Position numbers and translations under genes: made by a program
The notes under the pieces: model-generated
Told to the model about the DNA's origin: nothing
The model's database searches: none
The model's input: only the letters and a program-made list of their open reading frames with translations
Shown: positions 1-7,829 of the stretch, piece by piece
Layout of the letters: each line of letters starts with the position of its first letter
Numbering within the stretch: the first letter of the stretch is position 1
DNA from: Phenylobacterium sp.
GTDB lineage: Bacteria > Pseudomonadota > Alphaproteobacteria > Caulobacterales > Caulobacteraceae
Assembly (NCBI GenBank): GCA_003136395.1
Contig: PLEH01000019.1
Location: 1-41,110 of the forward strand
DNA: 41,110 nt
Direction of reading: 5' to 3'

Positions 1-102
1 AGAGAAGCACGAGCCCCGTGCGGCGACCTCAACCCGGCGAGCTCACCAACAAAGGGAGCTGGCAATGCGATGATCCAATCGTGATTGACTGGAGCCGCGA
101 TA

Positions 103-177
103 GAGAAGCGGTCTTAGCCGACCTTCCCGAAAGCGGACTCCGCTAGGGTCGGGATCGGGGGGAAACCGGACGTTGGC
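103..177. repeat. GTCCGCTTT-type palindromic repeat, copy A
   Basis: A degenerate copy of a dispersed repeat whose units read GCGGTC...CCCGAAAGCGGAC...GGGGGGAAA-CCGGAC; related copies lie at 3534-3626, 7830-7938, 13636-13780 and 14384-14435. It lies just past the 3' end of the minus-strand gene at 206-1024. The first 205 bases otherwise hold no gene I can defend: an open plus-strand frame runs from the window edge to a TAG at 144-146 inside the repeat, and it could be the tail of a gene that starts outside the window, but it matches nothing I recognise. Confidence 0.6.
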
Positions 178-205
178 GGCTAGGCCTGGGCGGCAGCCAT
201 TGGCC

Positions 206-1024
206 TTACTTGAGCGCCTCGTTACGGAGGCCCATAACGTCCATGTCACCACCTCCGAAGGAGCGTATCGGCGCTGCCAAGGTTGCTGAGTTCTCGTCCC
301 CGCCAGGTGTGAAGTCCCTCGGAATGGGCTTGCAAAGCGGTCCGGACATCACCATTCGCCCGATCGCCTGAATGCCATCGGTCCGAGCCGCCTCAAGCTG
401 GGCCCGCGGAAGCAGCTCTGTCTGCAGCGCGAACGTCTCGATGCGCTCTGCACTTACCCGCAGGCCGTTGGCTTGCTCTCGGGCGTCATAGACCGCCCGG
501 CGGAGCGCAGCGACCTCCTCACGGCTGATTTGCCGTGCCGGACCCCCCATCGCCCGGAGCGTTTCCCACTGCTCCGACAGTTGGACGGCGGACTTGTTGG
601 CGCCTTCGACGGCCAAGGCGAGGCCCGAGAGGCTGATCTGCTCACGATTGGACATGTGTCCGAGTACCTGGCCGTACGTCAGCGCCGACCAGCTGCGCAA
701 CACCCAGGAGGCGCGTCCCAAGCGAGGTATGTGACCAACGTCTGGCAGCCGACCGGTGGTCTGCGCCTGTTCGAGGAGCTTTTCGATCTCATCGAGCCGC
801 GCGCCGACACAGGGAGTTACGGCCTGCTGCGCCCCGTCCCATGCCAAGGTGCGCGTCATGTCGAAAGTGAGAGACTGACGGGCCACCTCAACCTGATGCT
901 GCCAATGCAACCATTCAGCGCCCTGCTCGGCGCCCAGCGCGGTCAGCACGCCGACTACGATGATGACGTACTCCTTCAGGAATTCCCGAAGGCCATGCCA
1001 GGGCTTGGGTTTGTGGAGGTCCAT
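206..1024 (-). CDS. Hypothetical membrane-anchored protein, MDLHKPKPWHG family
   Basis: A 272-residue protein of unknown function. The N-terminus MDLHKPKPWHGLREFLKEY is followed by one hydrophobic segment (about residues 19-33), then a long, mostly helical region without a catalytic motif that I recognise. This suggests a protein anchored by its N-terminus. The next gene upstream (1035-1557) begins with nearly the same 35 residues, so the two are tandem paralogues. The start is 11 bp after that gene's stop, and the TPR gene lies before it, so all three are probably co-transcribed. The strong conservation of the first 35 residues compared with the rest suggests that the N-terminus is the functional signature. 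No function is claimed. Confidence 0.75.
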   Translation of the reverse strand: MDLHKPKPWHGLREFLKEYVIIVVGVLTALGAEQGAEWLHWQHQVEVARQSLTFDMTRTLAWDGAQQAVTPCVGARLDEIEKLLEQAQTTGRLPDVGHIPRLGRASWVLRSWSALTYGQVLGHMSNREQISLSGLALAVEGANKSAVQLSEQWETLRAMGGPARQISREEVAALRRAVYDAREQANGLRVSAERIETFALQTELLPRAQLEAARTDGIQAIGRMVMSGPLCKPIPRDFTPGGDENSATLAAPIRSFGGGDMDVMGLRNEALK

Positions 1025-1034
1025 GGCGGGTTCC

Positions 1035-1557
1035 TCAGCCCGCCCAGTCGGCGGGCACGTCCTTGACGCAGGCCGCGCCGTAGCGGTCGCGCGCGCGGCC
1101 CAGGAACAGCTTCATGCGCGTCGCATCCAGCGGCCCCAGCTTGCGGATCTCCGGCAGGACCCATGCGGCTGCGCGCCACATGCTGTACTCCTGCACGCGC
1201 AGGGCCTCGACGGCGTCCAGCACGTGGGCCTGCTCCGCCTCGCTCAGAGCGCCGCCGCTGTGGCGCAGCGCGTGCAACCGCCCGACCGCCTGGGCCTCCT
1301 CGGCGTTCGTCCGCTCCATGTAGGGCATCATCGAATAGGCCTTGGTCCAGATGGCCGCCGCACCCTGGGACATGTGGTCGGCCACCCCGGCATGGGTGGC
1401 GTCGTCGTGCGCCAGGGTGTCGTAGGACAGGCGCCCACTCCAGGCGCTCCACCGCCTGCTCGCCGCCGAGCGCGGTCAGCACGCCGACGACGATGATCAC
1501 GTACTCCTTCAGGAACTCGCGGACGCCGTGCCACGGCTTGGGTTTGTGGATGTCCAT
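1035..1557 (-). pseudogene. Frameshifted paralogue of the MDLHKPKPWHG-family gene
   Basis: The reading frame starts MDIHKPKPWHGVREFLKEY at 1557, 5 bp after the TPR gene's stop, and runs through the same hydrophobic segment to about residue 41 (...VERLEW). It then leaves frame. The homologous continuation (RLSYDTLAHDDATHAGVADH..., ending ...VPADWAG at 1035) is in another frame, and 523 bp is not a multiple of three. Against the paralogue at 206-1024, roughly 8-12 residues are missing at the break near 1425-1440, so a small deletion with loss of frame explains it better than a single-base error. Without the break it would be a protein of about 174 residues. A sequencing error or programmed shift cannot be excluded. 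Confidence 0.7.
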
Positions 1558-1562
1558 CGCCG

Positions 1563-3452
1563 TCAGACCTTCTGCGCCGCGAGTTCGGCACGTTCGGCCA
1601 AGGTAAGGTCTAGGGCAGCGGCGGTGGCAAACTGCGCTCTCGCCTCGGCGGCCTTGCCCTGCTTCGCCAGCGCCTCGCCCCACTTCAGGTGGAGGCGACC
1701 CCAGCGGGGGGCAAAGTGCTGAGCTTCGGCGAACTTCGCCGCTGCGGCCTTGGCGTCGCCCTTGGCCAGCAGGGCCTCGCCCCAGGCCTCCAGCGGGTCG
1801 GCCCACCGCGGCGCCGAAGCGCTGGCCGCTTCGAAGTCGGCGCGGGCGGGCTCGACCTCGCCGCGCGCCAACCGCACACGCCCTCGCCTGACGAGAACAT
1901 CGGGCTGCTTCGGATCGAGCCTGAGGGCGGCGGCGAACTCGCGTTCGGACCGCGCCGGGTCGCCTTCCAGCGCGGCGACCACGCCGCGGACGCCGAAGCA
2001 AGGTACGCAATCGGCGGGCAGGGTCCGGCCTATGGCGTCGGCCTCGGCGAAACGGTCCAGGCGGGCGAGCGCTTCCATCCGGCCGGCCTGCGGCGCCGGC
2101 TGGGCGAGGACCAGGGCCGAGTCGGGCCTGGCGTTCCAGTCGCGAATGACGGCTGGCCAATCCTCCAACGCCGCGTCCAACCGCGTGTTGGGGATGTCCA
2201 TGATCGCCCGCGACGACGGGTCGTGAATGAAGGCGAGTTGAAGTGCGTAGTCGCGATGAGAGTCGCCACCTCTGCCGGCGAGGTGGCGGCGCATGATGGG
2301 ACGAATGAGGTCGGCCGAGCCCCGGTAGTCACTAAGCAGATACAGGCCCTTCGATTGCCATGCGTCCAGGTCGGCGGCGTTCGCCCGGGTCCGCGGAACC
2401 TGCGAAATCAGCTCCATGCTGCGGCGGGCCGCGGCCCGAGCCGCCGCCGTGTGCCCGAGCAGCAGTTCGGCGTTGGACAGATTGCCCGCGCCAACGGCCG
2501 CCAGCCGCCGGTCCGGCGACGCCGTCGTCGCCTGGAAATGAGGGATCGCCTTCGCGAGATGGCCCTCCTCCTCGTCGATGAGGCCCAGCAGGTCTTCCGC
2601 AAGGCTGATCTGCGCCGCGTCGTCGCTGGCAGCGAGCAACGTGTCGAGAAGGCGCCGCGCGTCGTCCAGCCGGCCCTGGCGGGCCGCCCCTTCCGCCACC
2701 CGGGCCTGACGGATGTAGAGTTCGGCGACGATGTTCGGGCGCGCTTTGGCGAAGATCTGCTCAGCGACCTTGCCGGTGAGCGCGGCGAGTTGGTCGGGCG
2801 GGCCTTCGGCGGTCGCGGTCTCACCCAACTCCGTGCGGGCGATGACCTTCAGACCCGTGGGCGTCTTCAGCACCTCGCCGGAGAGGTGGGTCTCATGGCC
2901 CAGCCAATCGCGAAGGGCCTTCTGCACCTCGCCTAGCGACAGACCCGTCTCGGGCAACTCGATCTTCGTGCCTTGAGTAAACGCGTCGGACGTCTTTACC
3001 TCGAACAGCGAGTTGGCGCCGCGGTCGAGTTCGCGGAGGTAATCCAGCACCTCGCGCGCTACGACCGGGCCGGTGGCGCCTTGTGCGGCGAGGTCCGGCG
3101 GGACGGAGAAGGCCTCAACGACCAGGCCGTCGGCGTGGGCGGCGTCCCAGGCCATCCAGGCCAAGCCGCCAGCCACCGCCAGCCCGAGTGCGATGGTCAT
3201 GGCCTGCAGCGCCAGCCGCAGGCGCTTGGACCAGCGGTCCAAGCCCATGTGGCGCATCTGTTCGTGCAGGTGGCGGCGCTGTTCGGCGATCAGGCCGCGC
3301 TGGTCTTCGAGGAAGCGGTCGGCGGCGTCATCTGTGCGTTTGCCGCCGCGCCGGGCCCGCACGCGCTCCAGGGCGACGCCGACGCCGGCGTTTTCGGTCT
3401 GGACGGCGGCTTCCGACGCAGCTTCGCCTTCAGCCTCCAGGAACTCCCCCAT
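1563..3452 (-). CDS. Membrane-anchored tetratricopeptide-repeat protein
   Basis: A 629-residue protein. Residues 1-78 are charged and probably cytoplasmic. One transmembrane helix follows (about 80-102, rich in Leu/Ala/Gly), then a periplasmic part. Residues from about 240 to the end form helical pairs rich in Ala, Leu and Arg, with TPR-like periodicity (for example the units ending ...AWGEALLAKGDAKAAAAKF and ...LKWGEALAKQGKAAEARAQF). TPR arrays hold protein partners; no enzyme domain is visible. The ATG at 3452 is preferred to the GTG three bases upstream because GGGGGAG at 3461-3467 is at better spacing from it. It is the first gene of a three-gene minus-strand operon with the two MDxHKPKPWHG paralogues, whose hydrophobic N-termini suggest they share the membrane with it. 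Confidence 0.8.
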   Translation of the reverse strand: MGEFLEAEGEAASEAAVQTENAGVGVALERVRARRGGKRTDDAADRFLEDQRGLIAEQRRHLHEQMRHMGLDRWSKRLRLALQAMTIALGLAVAGGLAWMAWDAAHADGLVVEAFSVPPDLAAQGATGPVVAREVLDYLRELDRGANSLFEVKTSDAFTQGTKIELPETGLSLGEVQKALRDWLGHETHLSGEVLKTPTGLKVIARTELGETATAEGPPDQLAALTGKVAEQIFAKARPNIVAELYIRQARVAEGAARQGRLDDARRLLDTLLAASDDAAQISLAEDLLGLIDEEEGHLAKAIPHFQATTASPDRRLAAVGAGNLSNAELLLGHTAAARAAARRSMELISQVPRTRANAADLDAWQSKGLYLLSDYRGSADLIRPIMRRHLAGRGGDSHRDYALQLAFIHDPSSRAIMDIPNTRLDAALEDWPAVIRDWNARPDSALVLAQPAPQAGRMEALARLDRFAEADAIGRTLPADCVPCFGVRGVVAALEGDPARSEREFAAALRLDPKQPDVLVRRGRVRLARGEVEPARADFEAASASAPRWADPLEAWGEALLAKGDAKAAAAKFAEAQHFAPRWGRLHLKWGEALAKQGKAAEARAQFATAAALDLTLAERAELAAQKV

Positions 3453-3533
3453 CACGCCACTCCCCCAATGCGGTCATGGGATGCCAATGCACGGCTACCG
3501 TCAACGCGACACTCAGCGCGCGGGTCATAGCCC

Positions 3534-3626
3534 TGAACGTCCGCTAAGGGTCGAAAGCGGTCTTAGGCTTCTTGCCCGAAAGCGGACCCGCTGAATGTCA
3601 GCTCCGGGGGGAAAGCGGACATTGCC
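3534..3626. repeat. GTCCGCTTT-type palindromic repeat, copy B
   Basis: Contains inverted units GTCCGCTaa/GGGTCGAAAGCGG and CCCGAAAGCGGAC. Bases 3548-3620 (73 bp) are identical to 7859-7931 in copy C and in the same orientation, so the two form a direct repeat around the lanthipeptide locus. The surrounding gap 3456-3924 holds no intact gene; it contains this repeat, a scrap resembling the start of the MDIHKPKPW genes and a TetR remnant. Confidence 0.8.
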
Positions 3627-3650
3627 AGGGCTTGAGTATGTGGATGCGCC
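3621..3650 (-). pseudogene. Possible relic of a third MDIHKPKPW gene start
   Basis: Read on the minus strand, this stretch gives ATCCACATACTCAAGCCCTGG (21 bases, written here only to show the match in its parts ATCCAC and AAGCCCTGG). The start of the gene at 1557 reads ATCCACAAACCCAAGCCGTGG over the same span, about 18 of 21 bases equal. The match ends where repeat copy B begins, as if the repeat replaced the rest of the gene. The start codon is not conserved. The match is short and chance is possible. Confidence 0.25.
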
Positions 3651-3768
3651 CGCGAGTAGGTGACTGCCGGCGAGATCGCCAGCTGCCGCATTGCCCTAGA
3701 TGAAATGGCGATGGACAAGCGTCGTTCCAGGCTTGCCCCACCTCGTCAGGCTCGCCGTCGCCTACACC

Positions 3769-3912
3769 TTACGGGAATCTGCCCCGGCTACCACCCAGGG
3801 CATGGGCCAACTGGGCCACCGAGGCGCCCAGAAAGCTGCCCCACGCATAGAGCGCGGGCCGCCGCCTCGACGATCGCCGCGCCTCGTAGTCGGCCGCCTG
3901 CGTGCGCGCCAT
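3769..3912 (-). pseudogene. Remnant of a TetR/AcrR-family regulator (N-terminus only)
   Basis: From the ATG at 3912 the frame gives MARTQAADYEARR, a typical TetR-family opening. The next expected helix, AIVEAAAR, is present but in another frame; then the first frame resumes with LYAWGSFLGASVAQLAHALG, which matches the helix-turn-helix core of TetR proteins. It stops at 3769 right after the recognition-helix region (GGSRGRFP). Two compensating frame changes plus loss of the whole ligand-binding domain mark it as dead. It lies 12 bp downstream of the lanthipeptide precursor gene, on the same strand, and may be a lost local regulator or a fragment left by rearrangement. The TetR assignment rests on sequence pattern only. 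Confidence 0.6.
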
Positions 3913-3924
3913 CACGCCTTCGCC

Positions 3925-4203
3925 TCAAACGCAGCTCTCGTGTGTATTTCTGAGGAACATCGCCGCCATCCCACCCACGGCGATGTCAAGGTCGGCATCC
4001 AGCATCTCGTCCGCGGGCGCGGGCAGGACCAGATGCACCTTCGTCGCGGTGTCCTCGACGACCTCTATCGTGACGCCTTTGGGAACTTCCACGCCCGCGC
4101 CTTTCAGGGTGCCGGCCGGATCGGCCAGCAGCCGCTTGCGGAAGGCCGGATCGCTCATGGCCTGCCCGATCACTCGGGACTGGGGGTCTGGTGCGGGAGA
4201 CAT
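3925..4203 (-). CDS. NHLP-leader (proteusin-type) lanthipeptide precursor
   Basis: A 92-residue precursor. Residues 10-62 match the nitrile-hydratase-alpha-like leader (NHLP) pattern: SDPAFRKRLLADPAGTLK, then a GVEVPKGVTIEVVEDTATKV segment and the HLVLPAP strand typical of that family. The leader ends DLDIAVGG (Gly77-Gly78), a double-glycine cleavage site. The predicted core is MAAMFLRNTHESCV, with one Cys (C91), one Thr (T87) and one Ser (S90). LanM would dehydrate Thr/Ser and join one of them to the Cys; a T87-C91 methyllanthionine ring is geometrically reasonable, whereas S90 is adjacent to C91. GGAG lies just upstream of the ATG. The gene diverges from lanM at 4390. Leader and GG are seen directly; the modification is inferred from the neighbour. 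A non-product NHLP protein is the main alternative. Confidence 0.85.
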   Translation of the reverse strand: MSPAPDPQSRVIGQAMSDPAFRKRLLADPAGTLKGAGVEVPKGVTIEVVEDTATKVHLVLPAPADEMLDADLDIAVGGMAAMFLRNTHESCV

Positions 4204-4389
4204 ATCCGTTCTCCAGAATGGATGGGATTTGCTGCTGGATTCTCAGGAACGCGCGCGCTCATCTCTATCGAAACGTCAAAGCAACGCCTTACAGGCGGAT
4301 CAGTCAAGGTTGCACGCGACAACTGGAGGATCACCGGGGTAGCGTTGCGGCCTGTTCTACTCGGCCGGCGCGGTGACGAAGCTTCCATC
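4204..4389. promoter_or_regulatory. Divergent promoter region between precursor and lanM
   Basis: These 186 bp separate the two divergent start codons and must carry both promoters unless transcription enters from outside. On the minus strand TTGACG (reading from about 4278) could be a -35 element for the precursor, but no good -10 follows. No convincing operator palindrome was found. Confidence 0.4.
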
Positions 4390-7300
4390 ATGAGCCCATC
4401 GACTTTGTCCGACGACGACGTTCGCGATATCGCCGGGCGAGCCAGCACGATCGACGAGCGCCTGGCGGGCTTGGCCGTCGTCGCGCCGCCGGCCGATGAC
4501 GCCGGGCGCGAGCGGGATCAGCGGCTTTTTTCCGACTGGCGCGACGCCGCCACGGCCGGCGACGATGCGATGTTCGCCAAGAGGCTGCGACGCGACGGGC
4601 TGGACGAGCAAGCCGCGCGCGATCTGCTCGGCCCCGCGCAGCTGCCCGCCGGCTCGCCGCTGCCGGGATGGGCCGTCACCTTCCAACGGCTCGTCGCCGA
4701 AGCCGGCGAGCCGGCCTCGCCGCCCCCGCCGGGCGAGGACGCCGAGCCGGCGCCGTTCGAGGAGCTGCTGTGGCCGATGGTCGTTTCGGCGCGGCGGCTG
4801 TTGGCCGAGCGGGCGGGGGATGAAGCGGCGCGGCTTTTCGCGCCCTCCGCCATCGCCACCCTGGAGCGCAGCCTGCTGCTGCGGCTGGCCGCCCTGTGCG
4901 GTCCCGGACTGTTCGGCGACTTCAGTCTCTATCGCCACCTGGCGCGTCACCGGGGCGACCGGTTCTTCCTGCCCTTCTCCGCGCCCGGATCGCGGCTGAT
5001 CTACGAGGCCTATGTGGAGACCTGGCGCAGCGGCGGCAAGCGCGACTTCTTCCTGGCCCACCCGGTCGCCGCCCGGCTGATCGGCGTGGCGGTTTCCCAT
5101 TGGGTCGACAGCACGGCCGATCTGATCGCGCGGCTAGCGCGCGACCGCGCGGCGATCGGCGAGAGGTTTTCATCGGGCGACGAACCGGGCCTGGTGGAGG
5201 CTGTCGCGACCGATCTCTCCGACCCGCACCGCGGCGGCCGGACGGTGTCGATCCTGACCTTCGCCGGCGGACTGAAGGTGGTCTACAAGCCCAAGGACCT
5301 GCACATCGACGCCGCCTGGGCGAGCCTGGTGGACTGGATGGGCGACCACGCCGCGCCGGTGGCGCTGACGCCGGTGCGGGTGCTGGTGCGCGACGGCTAT
5401 GGCTGGTGCGAGTTCATCGCCGCCGACCAGAACAGGGCCGACAGGGACCAGGCGCTGTTCTACCGGCGGGCCGGCGGCCTGCTGGCGATGCTGCACCTGT
5501 TGCGGGCCTGCGATTTTCACCATGAGAACGTGATCTCCGCGGGGGGCTTCCCCGTCCCGGTCGATCTCGAAACCCTGGTGACGCCGGATCTGGCCAAGCC
5601 CGAGGGCGGCGAGCGCGCCGGCGCCGCGGCCGGCCTGGCCCAGTCGCTGTTGAACGACTCGGTGCTGACGACGCTCTATCTGCCGACCTGGGTGCTCGGT
5701 CCAGGCGGCTTGCTGAACATGATCGGCGGCATGGAGGAACGGGACGATCCGGGACTGACCTGGACGAGTTTTCGGGAGACCAACACCGACGCGATGGCCG
5801 TCGGGGGCGCCGTTTTCTCCGACGAGGGTGACTCGCCGCTCGGCTGGACGGCCCAGGTCGCCACACACTTCCGGGATTTCATGGGGGGCTTCGACGACCT
5901 CTACGCGTTTCTGGTCGCAAACCGCGCGGCGCTCCTCGAACCCGGCGGCCCGCTGGCGCCGTTTCGCAACGTCGTGATCCGCGTCCTCCTCAGGGACACC
6001 CGCACCTACGGGCTGGTCCAGCGGCGCGCGCGCGCCTATGGCGCCCTCACCGACGGCGCGGCCTGGAGCCTGAATTTCGACTATCTGCTGCGCGGGGACA
6101 CGATCGTCGAGATGGCGCCTGCAACCTGGGCGATGCGCGCGGCCGAGCGCGAGGCCGCGGCCGCCTGCGACATCCCGATGTTCACCGCGCGCACCGACGC
6201 CACTTGGCTGGAGGCCGCGCCGGGCCGGCGGATCGAATCCAGCCTCGCGGCGGCGCCGTTCGAGCGGGTCCTGGCGCGGGTCCGGCGGCTCGGCGACGAG
6301 GACCGTGCGTTCCAGGCGCGGATCATCAGCAGCACGATCGCCCCGCCCCGCGACGAACAGGCCGAACCCCCGGCCGCCCGCGACGACGGGCCGGATCCGA
6401 CGGCTTCGGATCTGACGGCCCCCGATCTGACAAAGATGGCGATCCGGCTCGGCGATATCGTGGACGCCGCCGCGATCCGCGCCGGCGACGGCGCCGCCTG
6501 GTACGGCCTCGTCCCGCTCGATCACGACCACCTGCAGGTCTCGGTGCTGGGCCTCGACCTGATGAGCGGCACGACCGGCATGGCGCTGTTCTGCGCCGCC
6601 CTGGCGCGGGTCACCGGAGAAGCGCGGTTCCGCGATCTGGCGCTCGCCGCGACGGCGCCGGCGCGCGCGGCCCTGACGTCCGACGTGCGCCGGCTCAACG
6701 CCAAGGCGCTGGGGCTCGGCGGCGGCCTGGGTCTCGGATCGATCATCTATGGCCTGGTGCGCGTGGGCGGATTGCTGGACGAGCCCAGCCTGCTGGAGGA
6801 GGCCCGCGCGATCGCCGGCCTGATCGACGCCCCGCTGATCGAGGCCGACCGTTCGGCCGACGTGATCCTGGGCGCCGCGGGCGCCATCCTGGGCCTGCTC
6901 GTCCTCCATCGCGCCACCGGCGACGCCGCGGCGCTGGCCGCCGCCGCCGCCTGTGGCCGGCATCTGCTGGCCATCCGCGTCCCCGACCCGAATGGCGATC
7001 TCGGCTGGGGGTCGCCGCGGACCTACCAGGGCCGCCACCTGACCGGGTTTTCCCACGGCGCCGCCGGCTTCGCCCTGGCCCTGCTGCGGCTCTACCGGGC
7101 CACCGGCGACACCGCGTTTCGCGCCGCCGCCGAGGACGCCTTGGCCTATGAGCGCAAGCTGTTCATGCCCGACGTCAACAACTGGTCCGATTTCCGCTAC
7201 CGCCCTCCGCCCGACGGCGCCCAAAGGGCGTGCCAGTGGTGCCACGGCGCCACCGGCATAGGCCTGGCGCGGGTCGGTTGCCTGGACCTGATCGACGACA

Positions 7301-7629
7301 GCCATATTTGCGAGGAGATCGAGGCCGCGCTGTCGTGCACTCTGGCGACGGCGACCAATAACCTCGACCACATGTGCTGCGGCAATTTCGGCCGGTTCGA
7401 CTTTTTGTTCACGGCCGGGCTGCGGCTCGATCGGCCCGATCTGGTGGCCTCCGCGCGGGACGGCGCGAGCGCTCGCGTCGCGCAGGCCACGGCGCGCGGA
7501 GAGTTCTTCTGGGGCAGCGGCGACGACCGGATGAATCCCGGCTTCTTCCAGGGCGTCTCCGGCATCGGCTATGAACTGCTGCGGCTCACCGCGCCCGAGA
7601 TCCTACCGTCGGTGCTGCTCTGGGACTAA
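4390..7629 (+). CDS. lanM: Class II lanthipeptide synthetase LanM, CCG type
   Basis: A 1079-residue bifunctional enzyme that would phosphorylate and dehydrate Ser/Thr in the precursor core and then add Cys to make (methyl)lanthionine. The N-terminal DUF4135 dehydratase (about 130-600) has a kinase-like site: K301 in VVYKPKDL, D375/H377/N380 in CDFHHEN, D392/E394 in VDLETL, and RDTRTYG near 535-541. The C-terminal LanC cyclase (about 715-1079) has FSHGAAG (887-893) and zinc ligands C951 (WCHG) and C996-C997 (MCCG). Two adjacent Cys instead of Cys-His place it with the three-Cys (ProcM-like) group. The frame is open further upstream, but the ATG at 4390 gives the usual family length and leaves room for a promoter. 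The partner precursor diverges at 4203. No LanT exporter or protease is nearby. Confidence 0.93.
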   Translation: MSPSTLSDDDVRDIAGRASTIDERLAGLAVVAPPADDAGRERDQRLFSDWRDAATAGDDAMFAKRLRRDGLDEQAARDLLGPAQLPAGSPLPGWAVTFQRLVAEAGEPASPPPPGEDAEPAPFEELLWPMVVSARRLLAERAGDEAARLFAPSAIATLERSLLLRLAALCGPGLFGDFSLYRHLARHRGDRFFLPFSAPGSRLIYEAYVETWRSGGKRDFFLAHPVAARLIGVAVSHWVDSTADLIARLARDRAAIGERFSSGDEPGLVEAVATDLSDPHRGGRTVSILTFAGGLKVVYKPKDLHIDAAWASLVDWMGDHAAPVALTPVRVLVRDGYGWCEFIAADQNRADRDQALFYRRAGGLLAMLHLLRACDFHHENVISAGGFPVPVDLETLVTPDLAKPEGGERAGAAAGLAQSLLNDSVLTTLYLPTWVLGPGGLLNMIGGMEERDDPGLTWTSFRETNTDAMAVGGAVFSDEGDSPLGWTAQVATHFRDFMGGFDDLYAFLVANRAALLEPGGPLAPFRNVVIRVLLRDTRTYGLVQRRARAYGALTDGAAWSLNFDYLLRGDTIVEMAPATWAMRAAEREAAAACDIPMFTARTDATWLEAAPGRRIESSLAAAPFERVLARVRRLGDEDRAFQARIISSTIAPPRDEQAEPPAARDDGPDPTASDLTAPDLTKMAIRLGDIVDAAAIRAGDGAAWYGLVPLDHDHLQVSVLGLDLMSGTTGMALFCAALARVTGEARFRDLALAATAPARAALTSDVRRLNAKALGLGGGLGLGSIIYGLVRVGGLLDEPSLLEEARAIAGLIDAPLIEADRSADVILGAAGAILGLLVLHRATGDAAALAAAAACGRHLLAIRVPDPNGDLGWGSPRTYQGRHLTGFSHGAAGFALALLRLYRATGDTAFRAAAEDALAYERKLFMPDVNNWSDFRYRPPPDGAQRACQWCHGATGIGLARVGCLDLIDDSHICEEIEAALSCTLATATNNLDHMCCGNFGRFDFLFTAGLRLDRPDLVASARDGASARVAQATARGEFFWGSGDDRMNPGFFQGVSGIGYELLRLTAPEILPSVLLWD

Positions 7630-7645
7630 GGCGTCGCTGGGAGAT

Positions 7646-7682
7646 AGTCCGCGTCGGACTCTATGGCCCTCCCCGTGGGCCA
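7646..7682 (+). terminator. Two small hairpins downstream of lanM
   Basis: Seventeen bases after the lanM stop, AGTCCG (7646-7651) pairs with CGGACT (7655-7660) across a 3-base loop; then TGGCCC (7664-7669) pairs with GGGCCA (7677-7682) across 7 bases. There is no T-run, so intrinsic termination is uncertain. Confidence 0.3.
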
Positions 7683-7722
7683 CTCTCAGCCTCTGCTCAC
7701 TGGCAGTCGGCGCACCGGGTCG

Positions 7723-7740
7723 CAAGATCGCGCGATCTTG
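7723..7740. promoter_or_regulatory. Perfect 18-bp palindrome CAAGATCGCGCGATCTTG
   Basis: An exact palindrome in the gene-free stretch 7630-8085, between two converging genes. It could be an operator, a bidirectional terminator stem or part of a mobile element; no protein that would bind it is evident. Apart from this, the hairpins at 7646-7682 and repeat copy C, I see nothing in the stretch. Confidence 0.35.
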
Positions 7741-7829
7741 CCCATTCCTGGTGTCGGCCTCTGGAACGAATCCAACAATTCTTGCCACTTTTCGACCAAA
7801 ACGCGGTCTTCCAACCGCGGATGGTTTCC

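Noticed and set aside
82-93. TGATTGACTGGA, one mismatch from the start of dusA (TGATGGACTGGA), as the other att site
   Set aside because: A 12-base match with one mismatch is likely to occur by chance in 41 kb, and the flanks do not match.
3700-4389. Extension of lanM upstream to about 3700
   Set aside because: The frame is open, but the extra 230 residues would run antisense through the precursor gene and the TetR remnant. The ATG at 4390 gives a normal LanM.
5170-7371. A 733-codon minus-strand frame inside lanM
   Set aside because: It is fully antisense to a gene with all catalytic motifs; its composition (Arg, Gly, Ala, Gln) is that of a high-G+C shadow frame. Similar shadows opposite murD-ftsW (38242-40245), mraZ-rsmH and ftsI were left out.
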